Assembly (NCBI GenBank): GCA_008360975.2
Contig: CM039183.1
Span: 46,553,850-46,617,849, forward strand
Length of the DNA stretch: 64,000 nt
Reading direction: 5' to 3'
Source: Lichenostomus cassidix
Taxonomy: Eukaryota; Chordata; Aves; Passeriformes; Meliphagidae
The translations under genes and the position numbers were made by a program. Shown here one piece after another: positions 14,201 through 26,841 of this stretch; positions within the stretch are counted from its first letter, which is position 1; every line of letters begins with the position of its first letter. The notes under the pieces are model-generated. The model had not been told where the DNA came from. It was given only the letters and a program-made list of their open reading frames with translations, and did no database searches.

Positions 14201-16593
14201 AAAAAAGTTATCAACTGTGAATTGGCCCTTTCTCAGCTCCTATTAAATTGCTGGAATATTAAACACTAACTTGAAATAATTGACACTAAGCAACAATGTT
14301 ACTTAAAATAACAAATAGAAACTAAACCCAGCAGTTAGCACAGAGCAAAGTAGTCTGTAATTATGATTTGCAGAACTACTGTGTTCTTATCTTTGGGGTG
14401 ATATTACCAAGTTTTGCTTAGCATAAATATAACAAAGGCAATTTTGTCTATTATACTATTTTATTTATGCTCAGGTTACTCTATCACTGAAAATAATTTA
14501 TATAACATTCCAAACTTTACATTTCCTTTGTCATTGAGAGATGACAGGAACTGGGAGGCTGCCAGCCAGTTCATCCAGCTGTCACTTCTACTCCTTCCTA
14601 GCCACAAGGATGAAACAGGAAAATTCTTGTGTTGCTTCAAGCGAGATATTCCAAGCAAGACACAAAATTATAGCACTGCATATCTTGTAATCATACACAT
14701 ATATATATATGTATAATATCTGCACCAGAACACTGAGTGCAGACTATATCCCCCGATGTACAAAGCCATCAGGCTTCATACATTTGCAATCAGCCAAAAA
14801 GATTTTCCTAACAAGTCTACAGGGCTGCTGAACCAAGGCCAGGAGCGGCTAAGACAAAGGTCTCTGTTTCCCTTTATCAGCAGAGCTTTGAAGACAGGCA
14901 ATCAAACTGGAAAATCTAGTCCCAGTTCAGCTCTACCTTTCACATATTTGTCTGTTTCATAGTTCATCTTGCCTACCCAGATGGCAAGTCCAAGAACTCC
15001 TCAACATGTCTGTGAAGTAGCATGGCAGCACAAGATAACCCAGCATACAGATAACTCTCACTAACAAATATCACAAAACTCAGTACCAAACTAGAAACTG
15101 TTCAGCCTGACCCCTCAGGTCATAGATCCTGAAGGCTAAGTGGTAACTTGGGTGATACAGAGGTATTAAATAATAAATTCAGATGATCTCCATTAACTTG
15201 CAGATCAGTTTTTTACCAGTAGTCTCCCAAACTACACACTGTTTGCTGAACTTGGCATATCTAAATTATAAACAATATTATAACGATCTAACATTTAATG
15301 CAATAAAACATTTGCCTACAATAATTATACATTGAATAAACCTGGAGTTTTGGGATTTGTTTTTGTTTGGTTAGGGCTTTTAAATGACACTTGACTTCTC
15401 ACATTGATCATGTAGTTCAAGGTCAGAACATCATCCATTTCCTGCCTGAAGTTCTTTCATTAACAGCTTGGTCCACCTTAACCTCCAATTGCTCCTTCTA
15501 TCATCCCCCCACATTTCTCATCTTTTGAGATCCACTGTTTCTAGCTGGGAAACCAACACATAATGTACAGAACAGTCTTGTGCAGACTATAGCATAAATT
15601 CTGTGCAGCGATTAATTCTGAAGTCCTGGGACTGAAGCAGTGTAAAGCTAATTACACATTACACAAACAAATATATATGAAACATCCCATTCAACAGAAG
15701 TTATATATCTATTTTTCTCACCCCAGCTCCAGAACTTTAACCACTGTCCTTTAATAGTTTGAAGATGGACACCTCAATGTCTTTTAAATTAAAAGTAAAT
15801 TATAACAATTAAAAATAAATTTTAAAAAAGCAATGTCTACCTCAGTAAAACTTCCTAGTATCAATTTTTAACACTCATGAAAGAATTTTAACTTATATGA
15901 AAATGTGGAGTTCAACCAAGTGAAGTTTTGTGAAGTTTGTAGTATGGAATTAAACTGCATCTATTTATCTGTTACAGCCCTTCTGCCAACTGTGACAGAT
16001 CATATTTCTTTAATTCATCATCGGGAGATCACTTGTTTCATATGTTACCCCTTTATGCTGCTGTACATGCATTCCAATCACTGATATTTTACCTCTGGGA
16101 AAGGAATCCTTGGATTTCAAGAAGCAGAGGGAGACTAATGACAGAGCCCTCAGCAGGACACTGCAGCGCCTCGACACCAATCAGGGATTACATTTCCTGC
16201 CTTCCACTGCAGCAGGAAAGCACCAGCTGAGCAGTTCAGAGGAGATCTAAGTAGTTTAGAAAAAACCCTTGGAGCCAATCACACCTGCCTACTGGACACA
16301 GCAGTCGCAGAGAACTGGATTAGTATGCAAAGCAGGAGGAAGATGTTGGTTAATAAATAACTCAAGTCATCTGGATGCCTTATTAAACTGCTAGAGAGGA
16401 GGCAAAAGAAACAAAAAAATGACAAAAATAACATTAGGAAAAAATCTCCCTCTTCTATGACAACAACTACCTTGATAAACACAGCTATTCAAATTTCAGC
16501 ACTCTTAGACAATTGATACGACTCCTCTGCTGCCTTACTTCCACACAGATTTATCCAAAGGCCAAAAGGACCCATAACCCCTTCCCAAGCACA
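11297..16593. other. Intronic, featureless up to the LTR
   Basis: AT-rich non-coding DNA. It has a short AT run at 14699-14710 and a very AT-rich patch near 15780-15830. I recognise nothing coding or mobile. Confidence 0.7.
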
Positions 16594-16599
16594 CCAACC
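16594..16599. repeat. Left target site duplication of the solo LTR
   Basis: CCAACC, directly before the TG of the LTR and identical to the six bases after the right end. Confidence 0.85.
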
Positions 16600-17358
16600 T
16601 GTAGTAATAAGTCCTGGCTGGGAGCTTTCTGGGCCCCTGGTATGTCGCTGGACCTAGCCCGAGGTCCTAGCCTTAGCTTGCCCTGCTCTCCTTGTCCGTC
16701 CTCCCGGCAGTCTCAGTCGGCCCCAGGGCCCGCCAATGGCCCGCGGCAAAGGAGAGTGTCCTGGAGCTGGGGAGGCAGTGACGACGCTTTGGCCCCCGGA
16801 GGTAAAGAAGTCCACACGAGATGCGGATCCCCAAGGCTCAATTTATTCAGGCTGTGCAGAAGCGGGGAGAGCGTCAGGGGGTCCGCCGGCCTGGTGGGTC
16901 ACCGAGATGCCCGGTACAGAGCACGCAGGGTCTGGAAGCGTGACACCACGAGGGGCAGGGACAACAGGGACAGGGGGTTTTATTGGGAGACACGGGGTTT
17001 CCCAGGGCGGGACAACAGGGGTGGAGCCAACGGGCTCGGGAACAACAGTGAGGGACAAGCGGGGGAGCGAATCAAGTACAACAGGGGAGGGGATACATCG
17101 GAACCAATGAGGGAGCGGCAACAACGGAATCTTCTAGCAAGGGGCGGCAACAGGGGAGGGAACAAGGCGGGGAAGCAAAACTTTAACCCAATAAATTAAG
17201 GAGAAACTTTCCAGGGGAGGAGAGAGGGCGGCTCAAACTTCGGCCTCCGCTGAGCCCCAGGAGAGTGCTCAGCACCCTCCTGTTCAGTGACCTGGAGCGC
17301 GTTGACCTCTGGGGCTGGGGACTCAGGATCGGCCTGCTCAGGCCGCCGCACCTCTACA
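16600..17358 (-). mobile_element. Solo LTR of an endogenous retrovirus (class II/ERVK-like)
   Basis: This 759-bp GC-rich block sits in AT-rich intron. It begins TGTAG and ends CTACA, perfect inverted termini of the TG...CA type. An identical 6-bp target duplication, CCAACC, flanks it at 16594-16599 and 17359-17364. Six-base duplications are typical of class II (ERVK/alpha/beta-like) elements. No gag, pol or env sequence adjoins, so it is a solo LTR left by LTR-LTR recombination. Minus orientation is favoured because AATAAATTGAGCC (signal at 16842-16847) then precedes a GT-rich stretch as at an R/U5 border. A second minus-strand AATAAA lies at 16979-16984. Plus orientation is not excluded: AATAAA at 17190-17195 and CCAAT at about 17104 lie on the plus strand. 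The preserved ends suggest a fairly recent insertion. Confidence 0.85.
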
Positions 17359-17364
17359 CCAACC
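17359..17364. repeat. Right target site duplication of the solo LTR
   Basis: CCAACC, directly after the terminal CA and an exact match to the left copy. Confidence 0.85.
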
Positions 17365-17993
17365 TACACAGAAAGAGCAAAGGCTCGAAACTGCCTGAGA
17401 CCCTCAGCCAAGCAGCCTCCTGAACAAGAAAAGGTTATTGTCTTGTCTGGACAAATAGAAATCTTGGCAGAGGCACCATTCCTAGGTTGGGCTGCACTGC
17501 CTCATAGCACATCAACAAGAAGCATCTGCAATGAATTATCAAAACTGGTATTATGAAATGGAAGAATCTCACTCTTGAAATGATCAAGACAAGCAAGAGC
17601 ACCACATAGAGATTCTCTGCACACCACATACAGGAGTCAGATTGACAGTGTAAAGAAAAGCACAGTTAGCACTATAACCTGCAATGTTGCTATAGAGTGT
17701 TTTCAACAGGGTGGAAATCTCAACATTTCAGATCCCATGCAGCAGTCAAGGTCTGATTTGACTTTTGAGTTGTATGAAATGTAACAAGAACAGTTCCATG
17801 CAAACTTTGTGTGAGGCACTGCGCATGCTGCTGCAGCAGAGACCTAGTTTTGGGTGCATGAAGGAAGAAAGACAATGGGGAAAGTTTCTCTTATTCATCA
17901 CAGACTATAAAAAAGATCTGGAAGCAATCAATTGCAACAAATCCTGATCATAAGGGGTTTAGGCTGTCAGCAGAGGGACAACCATGCATGTAT

Positions 17994-18023
17994 AGGTTGT
18001 CTATATCAGCAGATAGACAACCT
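17994..18023. repeat. Perfect 11-bp inverted repeat with 8-base loop
   Basis: AGGTTGTCTAT (17994-18004) and ATAGACAACCT (18013-18023) are exact reverse complements around the loop ATCAGCAG. It could form a short hairpin. I see no terminator or small-RNA context. Confidence 0.7.
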
Positions 18024-21000
18024 GTCGTGGAATGCCAATACCCAAGTTTATTTTGCAATGTTGATATGCAAACCTTAAGGGTATATACAAACATGCAGAA
18101 GATAGATGGGCTTTAGAAGATCCCAGTTATTTAAAGCAAGTCAAATAGTCACTTTCTTATCCAACAGCATTTCGCTACCACTATTCAAACATGCAACAAT
18201 AACTATCAGTTTATATGACAGGCCACTGCTTTATTTATTCCCCGTAACATGAAAATAACTCTCCCAAAAAGCCACCACAAGCTTTTTGGTTGTGTTGGTA
18301 CACAATAGGTTTTGTACATGAGCATAGGATGGCTATACTACCCCATACTTTCATCTCAGCCTTCTACATGTTGCCTTTACTCTAATACATTACTTTCCTA
18401 GTTTCCAAAAGACAAAGAATAAACTTGTAATGACTCTCCAGCATGGCCTCCACCCCATCATATCCGTTACTTCCACCTCCCACATTCCTTATCTTGGAAG
18501 TCTTACATCAACACTTACTAACTTTTTTTTCCCAAAGTCAAAAAAATAGCCTATCAGTTCCATTTTCCAGGAAAGAATAACACAATTTCCCTAGGGGGCA
18601 CAGAAAAAAAAAAAATCCTAAAACAACACAGTTTTATTTAAGTAAGTCGGTACATCAAATTAAAGTACTCTGTTCTAGAGTGACCATTTAAACCTTCGTT
18701 TAAAAACTATAATGACTGCTGCTCTTTATTTTGAAAAACTGAAACATTAAATAAAAAAAAAATCAGATCTCACATACTTAATAAAAATACTGCTTCGCTA
18801 AAATATTGTCATAAAAAATGAAACCAGCTCTACTATCCAAGTAACTATAACAACTGGTTTTAAAATTTGGAAAGGGAAGCCAGAGGATTCTGAAGTTTTG
18901 GGATTATAGTCAGGAGAAAAAACTGAGTAAAGAACAGAAGATGCAGACTCGAGCTTATTTGTGTGTCAGTGACAACTAGCAAAACAAATAAAATGTAGCT
19001 GCTCACAGCAATACACATTTGCCACAACAACAAACCCAGCAACATCTCTAGTCCTTGTAAGGCAGAGTATCGTTTGTACCACTCTCCTCATTTATAGTTG
19101 GAACAAGAGCATAATAAAGTTCTGGCCTGGCTTTTCCTCAGTTAATGTATTGCCTCTATTCACACTCATGAGATGTCCTTGGCAACTAATGATTTAGCTC
19201 ACCTGCTCCAGAAACAAGCTGATTGTAATAAATTAATCTGGCTTTCAACACTACTTCTCCATCCATATGGCCCCTAGCATACACTCATCATTTATCTACT
19301 ACGTTTTCTGAAACAAGTGGTGCTGGGGAAGGAAACGCTAACACAGTAAAACAATATTTCCATTTATTTAAAATAGGCACAATTTAGAATTAATACATTC
19401 ACTATGGCAGCTTAGCTTAGTCCTAGGACTGAGCAGTGCCTCTTCTATGACAATATGTGTGAATCCAACTGAGCCCCTAAAATTGCACCTTTTATAATTA
19501 TATTTAGACAAATCACTGAAATTAAGTGTCTGCTACATACTGCTTCACAGACAAGTGACAGCACTGCTGCTGTAGGAACCAATACACAAGGCATTAATAA
19601 GGCACACAATTACTATGATCACAAGATCACACTTGGAATTACATAAGTCCATGCCAGCTGCTGCCATTTCATGCATTCTCTTTATTGCTCAATTTCCCTA
19701 ATTTAATAATATTTTAGAACTTATAAGCAATCAAAAGCATAACACTATGCCTTACCTCCCTTTCACGTCTTCACAATATAAGCCTCAATATTTTGGTTGC
19801 CGTGGTAGGGCACTGCGCGCTTTGGTATTGAATGCTGTGCAACATACAATAAAACCTCAAAATGTTCAAACAGATCACTGGAATGCATCAAGAGGGAAAC
19901 CAGTAAGAGAGAAAGAATGGTGTGAATTATCCTCTCTACGTATCTATCATTACATAAACTGAATACAAAAGTCTATTACAAAAGTCATTCTAGGACAAAG
20001 AAATTAAAATTCTGACTCAATAAGAAACAGAAGAAGGTATGGTTGTGATGCAGTTCTTTATTACATCCAGAATTATCTTCCCAAAAGCAAGTAATAAAGG
20101 GCTTCAGTTTTCCTAGTTTCCATAAATCTATTTCATAACAGTATGATTTACCACACATAATGCCTTAAAATTTACAGTATCTACAATATAAATCTACATT
20201 TCTGTGACTATATGTTGTTTATCTGCTACTACTGTTTTAGTAGTAAAAAAAACCACACAAGACAAACCATATCAAATTTAACTCTGCATTGACTCCACCA
20301 AAGTTTTGTATGTGACAGAGGGACAAATCCTGCCCCTCAAATTTAGTGAGCAGTCAAGCAAAAATCCCAACCCTATGCACTGTTGCCATACAGGCAGAAT
20401 ACAACTACAGCCCTACAGAAGCAACCTGACCTAGAAGAAAGCACCAGTCCCTTGGACAGCCCGAGGAGATCAGCCCACACTTGCATGTGGTGACTACAGC
20501 ACACTGTCTACCTGCACTGCACACAGATGTGCTGTAGACAGGCACAGAAGCCCAGGACAGCCCCAGGCTGCAGGTGCAAGCACTCCAACTGCCTCGGGTA
20601 TGCTGCTCTCGGACAGAGAGAAGATGCTGCTCCACCATCAGCCAGCTGAGGCTGCCCAGATATCTGAAACAGTGATGAACATGACAGCTTTCACTGCTGG
20701 TGATTCTCAGTGTCCTGAGGGCCATTTGCACGTACCTAAAATTTTCTCATACCACCTATATGGAATTGATAAAAAGATGATAGAACTGACTGGACCTTTC
20801 GTTGATAAGCTGTATTAGTCTACCCCTACAAGTTCCTCTCCAGCCTCATATGCACTCACTGCAACACAGCTCAAACTCATGTTTTGTATTTGCCACAAGA
20901 AAAACTATCCATATAAAGTTCATTTAAGTCTTCATGTGAGACAACTCTAAGTCCTAGCAGACTCAAAGATCTTTTATACACAGAGACTAAACCAACCTGT

Positions 21001-21163
21001 ACCTTCAGTAATTTCCATATTGGCTTTTTACTGATTCCTAGATTAATCTTGGAAGTAGTCAGTTCATCCTTGTCTATGTTAGTTTAGCCCAGGTACTTCA
21101 AGTACTATTTTGAGCCCAAAGGCTTACCCAGCAGTCTAACTCTACAGAACAATGAAGATTTCA

Positions 21164-21193
21164 CTAATTATGCTAATTAATTAAGCTAATTAG
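21164..21193. promoter_or_regulatory. Cluster of TAATTA homeodomain-type sites
   Basis: Four TAATTA cores lie in 28 bases, at 21165-21170, 21174-21179, 21178-21183 and 21187-21192, three of them within CTAATTA. TAATTA is the core recognised by many paired-, LIM- and HOX-class homeodomains. Being intronic, the cluster could belong to a SAMD5 enhancer, but chance in AT-rich DNA cannot be excluded. Confidence 0.4.
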
Positions 21194-22154
21194 GCAGGCT
21201 CAGCTAATGTATGTAAATGCAGCTGGTTTCAGAATATTTCATTTTAAAAGGCTAACATAATTCAGCATGACTTAAGGCAAACAGACACTTTCATAGTAAG
21301 TGTTAGCAAACAGCTGTAGCGAGTTGTTTTGCACAGGAAACTATTGCTGTCATACTCCCACAGAGAGAAATGCTATGGGGAGTCAACATTACTTAACAAA
21401 TCGAAAAGAGTAAGCTCAGCTCCCAGACAGTGAAAGTGTAACTTGTCTATCTACCTAACTTACGTGCCTTGCTGTCCAGAAAATTCCCAGCAGAATTTCA
21501 TAATCAACACTGAAAGCTGAACTGTGCTAATGCTGCTGCCATCTAGTTAGCTTTAACCTGACACAGTCTCACTTTGCCTTTGTGCAAGTAGAGGTTATGA
21601 TTGTAAAAAAAGTCACGGGTCTATTTTGCCTTATAGGCCAAAAATAGACTAATTCAAGCTTCACAAGCTAAACCATCAAAATGGAATTAGCAAGATATAA
21701 TACACTTTTAACATAATATTCTACTCCAAATTTATTATTATAAAATTATTTCAAGGTTAAAAATGTACTAACATGGCTTTGATTTTGCTAGCACAAAGAT
21801 TAGCTATAGATTACCACTGCCCCATGAAGGTCCAAAGGCCTCAAATGTAATTTCTATTGCTAGGCTGAGCTTCAAGTGAGAGATTCATCTGAAATCTGGC
21901 TTAACAAAGCCTAAAAGGGATACTCACATTTGCAAAGTATATCTCTTTCTCATCTTGCTGCATAAACACACTCATTAAGACCCTATTAAAAAAATACTAT
22001 CAATATTTGGTGGATGAGCATAAGGCTAGAGAAAGCAAGTGCCAGAAGAAACAGCCAAACTGAAGCTCTGACCTACATTCACTTTGGGTAAGTAACGAGC
22101 AGGGGAAAAGGCCAACAGCCTGTAAAACTAGAACTAAAGACCTTATATTTTGGT

Positions 22155-22172
22155 AAAAAAAAAAAAAAAAAA
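22155..22172. repeat. Poly-A tract (18)
   Basis: Uninterrupted run of 18 A. Confidence 0.95.
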
Positions 22173-22539
22173 GGTACTGAGATCTTAGCAAGAAAGAATT
22201 CAATGTGACAATTGACAATTATGATTAAACAAAACTACGAGCTGCAGTATACATACTGGCAGTCTATCCCATTTTTGCTTGCTGTTTATCTTATTTCCTT
22301 TTCATTAAGGAAATGCCTCTTTCCCCTACATGGAACTGTAGTGACATTTGACAAAGTAATTAAGAGAAGGATGATCTTGATCAGCTGCCTTTGCCCTGTT
22401 ACCAAACACAGTCAATACACAGTTCATGACTCCAGCAGATGTTCGTGCTTTACAGACTTATTGGGAACTTAAGGTCTTAGTTTTTCTGTCCTTCCTGTAT
22501 TACATGGAAAAGAGAATCTAAACAGAGAAGCCACTGTTG

Positions 22540-22572
22540 CTAGCAGCAAGTATACTTACTAGCAGCAAGTAT
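22540..22572. repeat. Two-copy 19-bp short tandem duplication
   Basis: CTAGCAGCAAGTAT occurs at 22540-22553 and again at 22559-22572 with a 19-base period. Confidence 0.85.
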
Positions 22573-24345
22573 TAACCCATCTAGCACAATCTACTGCACA
22601 AATCAACAAAAAAATAAACTGCCCAACTGTTTTATTTCCACAAATACGGAACTATTATGAAACAGGCAAGCTTGAACTCTCTTGACAAATGGCAGAAAAG
22701 CTTGTTTGAGCAAAGGACTCTCTCAGGGTCGTTGGCTACTCATCCATCACTCACTACCCCTCCCAGTTAATACTTGGCTAAAATAATCCTGCTCACAAAA
22801 CATGAATCTACAGTACAAAGGGTCACCTATTTTAATGAGGCAGAGTCAAACCCTGACTGTAAAGAAGCATTTGTGAATTCCCCACCACTTATGTCCTTGT
22901 CTCTGCCTCTACTCCATCTCCTTATGCCACTCATCTTCACATGGCCATGGACTTGCTCATGTCATAGGATTAATCCAAATCAAAGTTAACCCTTCTCAAA
23001 GGATATAAAGAGTTTTGTGTGTGCTCAGACAAGATGAAGGTAACAGAAATTTAAAATTAACTGCCCAATCAAAAGGTTCATTTTGGGGTTGTGCTTGTTT
23101 GTTAAAATGCAACCAGTTTAAACTGCTTATAAATTGAGTGCCTTATTCTAATACAGAATATTTCAGCTAATGCAGTGAAAGTACAGTAGTTAAAATCTAA
23201 TTTGGCAAAAAGCATCTCTAGTCATGCAAGAATGCAATCTCACGGAGCAGTTATGAGAATGAGGTTGCAAGATATATGGCTTCTAGGCAAACTCCTCATC
23301 CTGACGATTCCTGGGCTTCAAACACTGGAGTTTTGGCTACACCCTAAACATCCGCCTGGGCTTCACAAATATATCTGAGATCAGCTGCAGAAACTGGGGA
23401 GATACCAGCTAGGGATTCTCAGATCCTCCAGTAAAGAAGCTGAAAAGGAGAAATGAACAGATGAGGCTTTACAGATCAGAGACATTCTGCAGGGAGCCTG
23501 GGCCAAGTCTCATTAGAAATCAAAAGTTCACTCAACATGGAAGAATATTAATGGAACACTTCAGATGCTTAATTTGAACCAAAAATATTTAACAAATCTC
23601 TAGACCCAAATACGTTATGATGAAAAAAACCTTATTCAGGTGCAAGTTTGGCTGGCATATCTCCTGCTTGATTTTAAATGCACTTAAGCCCTTAAGGAAA
23701 GAATAAAGATAAAATCTTGCTATTTTCAATTTCCGATGTACCCTGTCTCACACTATCACAACCATTAAAAAAGGCGCCAAGCTGGAGAGAATCTGCCAGA
23801 GCATGGAATCTCCAAAGCAACCAGCAGTGAGGTGATCCCTGCTGCATTTCAAATCCCATTTTCTGATGAAGAATCTTAATAAGGAAAATTTCAAAAAAAC
23901 ATTCTTTAGAATATTTTGCATCAGTGGTATGAATACAAGTGTTAATGCAAGAGAGTGACTAAAACCTTAGTCAGCTAGGAATTCCACATCAAATACAAGC
24001 TAAAATAAAATACTAAGTTTATGCTCATAGCAATATTGGTCAAAAATAATAAAGGCCCTGCATGAGAGCATGTAGAAATAAACCACTGTCAGTCAACTGT
24101 TCAGAAACTTTTCTAGTTTTCAGTTTTTCATTCAGTATTTCTAGCTAACAGGTATATAATCAGTAACTATACCAGGACATTTTACATCGTGACTTGACTG
24201 CTAATGTACCTGATTGCTATCTTATCTTAAAATCCAAGTTTAATAAGAATGGAAAAGTGCTCTCTATGCTAATTCTCAAGAATGTTCTAAAGAAACATGT
24301 TATTAAAATAGCTTTAACTAAGAGTTCCCAAAGCCCAGCTCAGAA

Positions 24346-24680
24346 TCATAGAATGGTTTAGGTTGGAAAGGACCCTCAAAACCACCTTGTTTTTAAGATG
24401 CCACTGCCATGGACAGGGAAACCTCTCACTAGACCAGGTTGCTCAGAGCCCCCCACCTAACCTGCCCAGAAGACACTTCTGGGGATTGAGCATCCACAGC
24501 CTCTCTGGGTGATATGTTGCAGTGTCTCACCACCCTCACAGTAAAGAATTTATTCCTAATATCTCATCTAAACATACCCCTTTCAGTTCAAAGCCATTCC
24601 CCCTTGTCCTGCCACTACATGCTCTTGTGAACAGCCTCTCTCCATCTTTCTTGTTGGGACCTTTCAAATAATATTGCTTA
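24346..24680 (-). mobile_element. CR1 LINE 3' end fragment (minus orientation)
   Basis: It starts with the reversed CR1 3' end AATCATAGAATGGTTTAGGT followed by TGGAAAGGACC, then a damaged GACCAGGTTGCTCAGAGCCC, the 'cctctctgggtg' box and CCCCCTTGTCCTGCCACTAC. The element reads on the minus strand and is 5'-truncated near 24680. An A-rich tract follows at about 24731-24790. Confidence 0.92.
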
Positions 24681-24730
24681 AGGGTAGTTGTCTGTTGTCC
24701 TTGAGTTTTGATGCATGAAGGTACCAAAAA

Positions 24731-24790
24731 AAAAAAAAAACCTGTAAAAAACCACAAAAAAACCAAAAAAACAAAACAAAAAAAGGGAAA
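24731..24790. repeat. A-rich tract beside CR1 fragment
   Basis: Runs of A broken by CC, next to the 5'-truncated end of the CR1 copy at 24346-24680. Confidence 0.85.
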
Positions 24791-26817
24791 TATTCAGGAA
24801 AGTGAGAAAATGGACAGAAAGTGAAAATGTGAGCAGAACTCCTCCATAATCTTATCTTATTTGAAAGGCATTTAAAAGTAATTTACAGGTAAAAGAGATC
24901 TTCCTTCTTTCTGTGTGAGTTCAAGTGCTCAGAACTTCAGTATAACTACCTTTCCAATAACTCATATATACCTACATACGCATTTGGGATATGGGAAGGG
25001 GTGGAGAAAAGGACTTGCATTACTTGCTATACAGAAAGGAGGCTGGTAGATAACCTTAAAATTCTTAGACCATAATAGAAACACAGAGGAAAAAAAACAT
25101 TTGTATATGTATGCGACTCTGGCTATTGCAGTCCAGCTAATTCATTTTAGCTGCAGTTAATTTCCAGCAACAAAAGGAGATACAAAGGGCTACATGTGTA
25201 TCCTTTAATATACAAGATTATAACTAATATAAAGTCTTTTTTGAATTTACTGTTATAATCTATTAAAGAATAACTAATTTTACAGCTTTCTAACGTGTAG
25301 CTCTTAAGCTCTAAATCACTGACCATAACTAATAAGCAGTGTAATAGCATGAGTATCTGAAGTAAAACCACAGACTGCAATTTTGTTGATTGTAAATCAT
25401 CATCATTTTAATGCAAAAGCAACAGCAAATCTCTGTAATTACTGGGTGCATTTTGAATCACTTTTATGATTACTGCTCTATACCCATTAAAAATCCAAAA
25501 CACTGAACTGCACAGGGTATAAAACTAGAATTATGATATACTACAAACTGTAATTGAAATCCATAAATTTCCTTACCAGTTTTCAAAATTATTTTGTTGC
25601 CAAGAATTGCAGCCCTGCAAAATTGACTTTACAAACATTTACTTCATCTAAGAAAGTAGTAGGGGCAGGGATAGCAGCACTTGCTTTGAGATATGTAAAT
25701 AAAAAATTAAAAACATGAAGGATCAGATTTGGCATCCCTGCTTGTTTATGTAATACATGTGGCTACCAAACTCACCAATTAAAAAAAAAATTGCTTTAAG
25801 TGCTGTAAGCAAAAACTGAAAAGGTCAGCAGTGGTATACATGCAGTTTGGACATGTAATTAAAAACTTCCAGACACAACTTACAACACCTGGGATAACTT
25901 ACCTACAACACTGTCAAAGAATATTCTACAAAGTAGTAAAACACTGTACCTAATTTTTAAAAGAGGAAAACAAACAAATACAAAACCAGGAAACAGAAAA
26001 GAAAATGCCCACACATTACTTGAGCAATCTACTGCATTTCCTCAGTAATAAAAAGAAAATTGGCTTCCATAAATGTATGGTTTCTAGGAAAGGTGGAAAG
26101 GAAATCAGGAAAATTAAACAACTCATAACAGGAAAAGACTTTAATGTTTCTAGAGATATGAAAGTGTATGCTAGTTAGACATCTCATTGAATACCAGATT
26201 AAAAATTCAAATGAAACAAACCCACATTCAAACTTAGATGGGTGCAGGAAAGGGATATCAGGATGTTTGTGGATTTGGGCTATTTAAACAGCCCAGTTTA
26301 CAAGGAGAGACCAGAAGAGCTTTCTGCATTTCAGCTTTTGGAACAAAGACAGTGAAGAGATATGCCTGTGAGTCTGGGCTATCTCTCAAATAGGGACTGC
26401 TGTTGCAATTCATCTCTACATGCAAGGAGATACACCCATGTTGGGGACTCTGCACAGGGCACTGTGATGAGGTTGTTCTTTTTATACAATAGCCTACTTA
26501 AACTAAACCGCATCATTATTTATATCTTTTTTAATATGAAAACCAAATTAATGATAAATGTAGAGGTTGAAAATTAGAAGACAGCTTCTATTTAAAACTA
26601 CAAGAAAAAATTGAAAAACACAGTTTTGAGGATCTTGCAGTGCTTCTATTAGGATGACTGATAGGAATAACCAGTTGCTAAGTCAGAAAGATTCCTCCAC
26701 ACTTACATACTGATGTCATTGTCTGCTTCCACTGGTCCCTAAAGTTTATTCTAGTGTAGGTAACAACTGCTTTTTATTCTGGTGGGGGTTTTCCTAAATT
26801 AGTGACACAGCAGGAGG

Positions 26818-26841
26818 AAAAAAAAAAAAAAAAAAAAAAAA
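26818..26841. repeat. Poly-A tract (24)
   Basis: Uninterrupted run of 24 A and a likely site of length error in the assembly. Confidence 0.95.

Larger units (their letters stand above)
17365..24345. other. Intronic, with TAATTA cluster
   Basis: Contains the inverted repeat at 17994, the TAATTA cluster at 21164, a poly-A run at 22155 and a short duplication at 22540. Otherwise it is unremarkable non-coding sequence. Confidence 0.7.

Noticed and set aside
14560..14600. CCAGTTCATCCAG, considered as reverse complement of the SAMD5 exon 2 MNW segment
   Set aside because: Only the MNW codons fit. The flanking translation does not match the family and no acceptor is placed correctly.
16513..17199. 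228-codon plus-strand frame and overlapping minus-strand frames
   Set aside because: They cross the LTR boundary or lie within the LTR; open frames there follow from its GC-rich, stop-poor composition.
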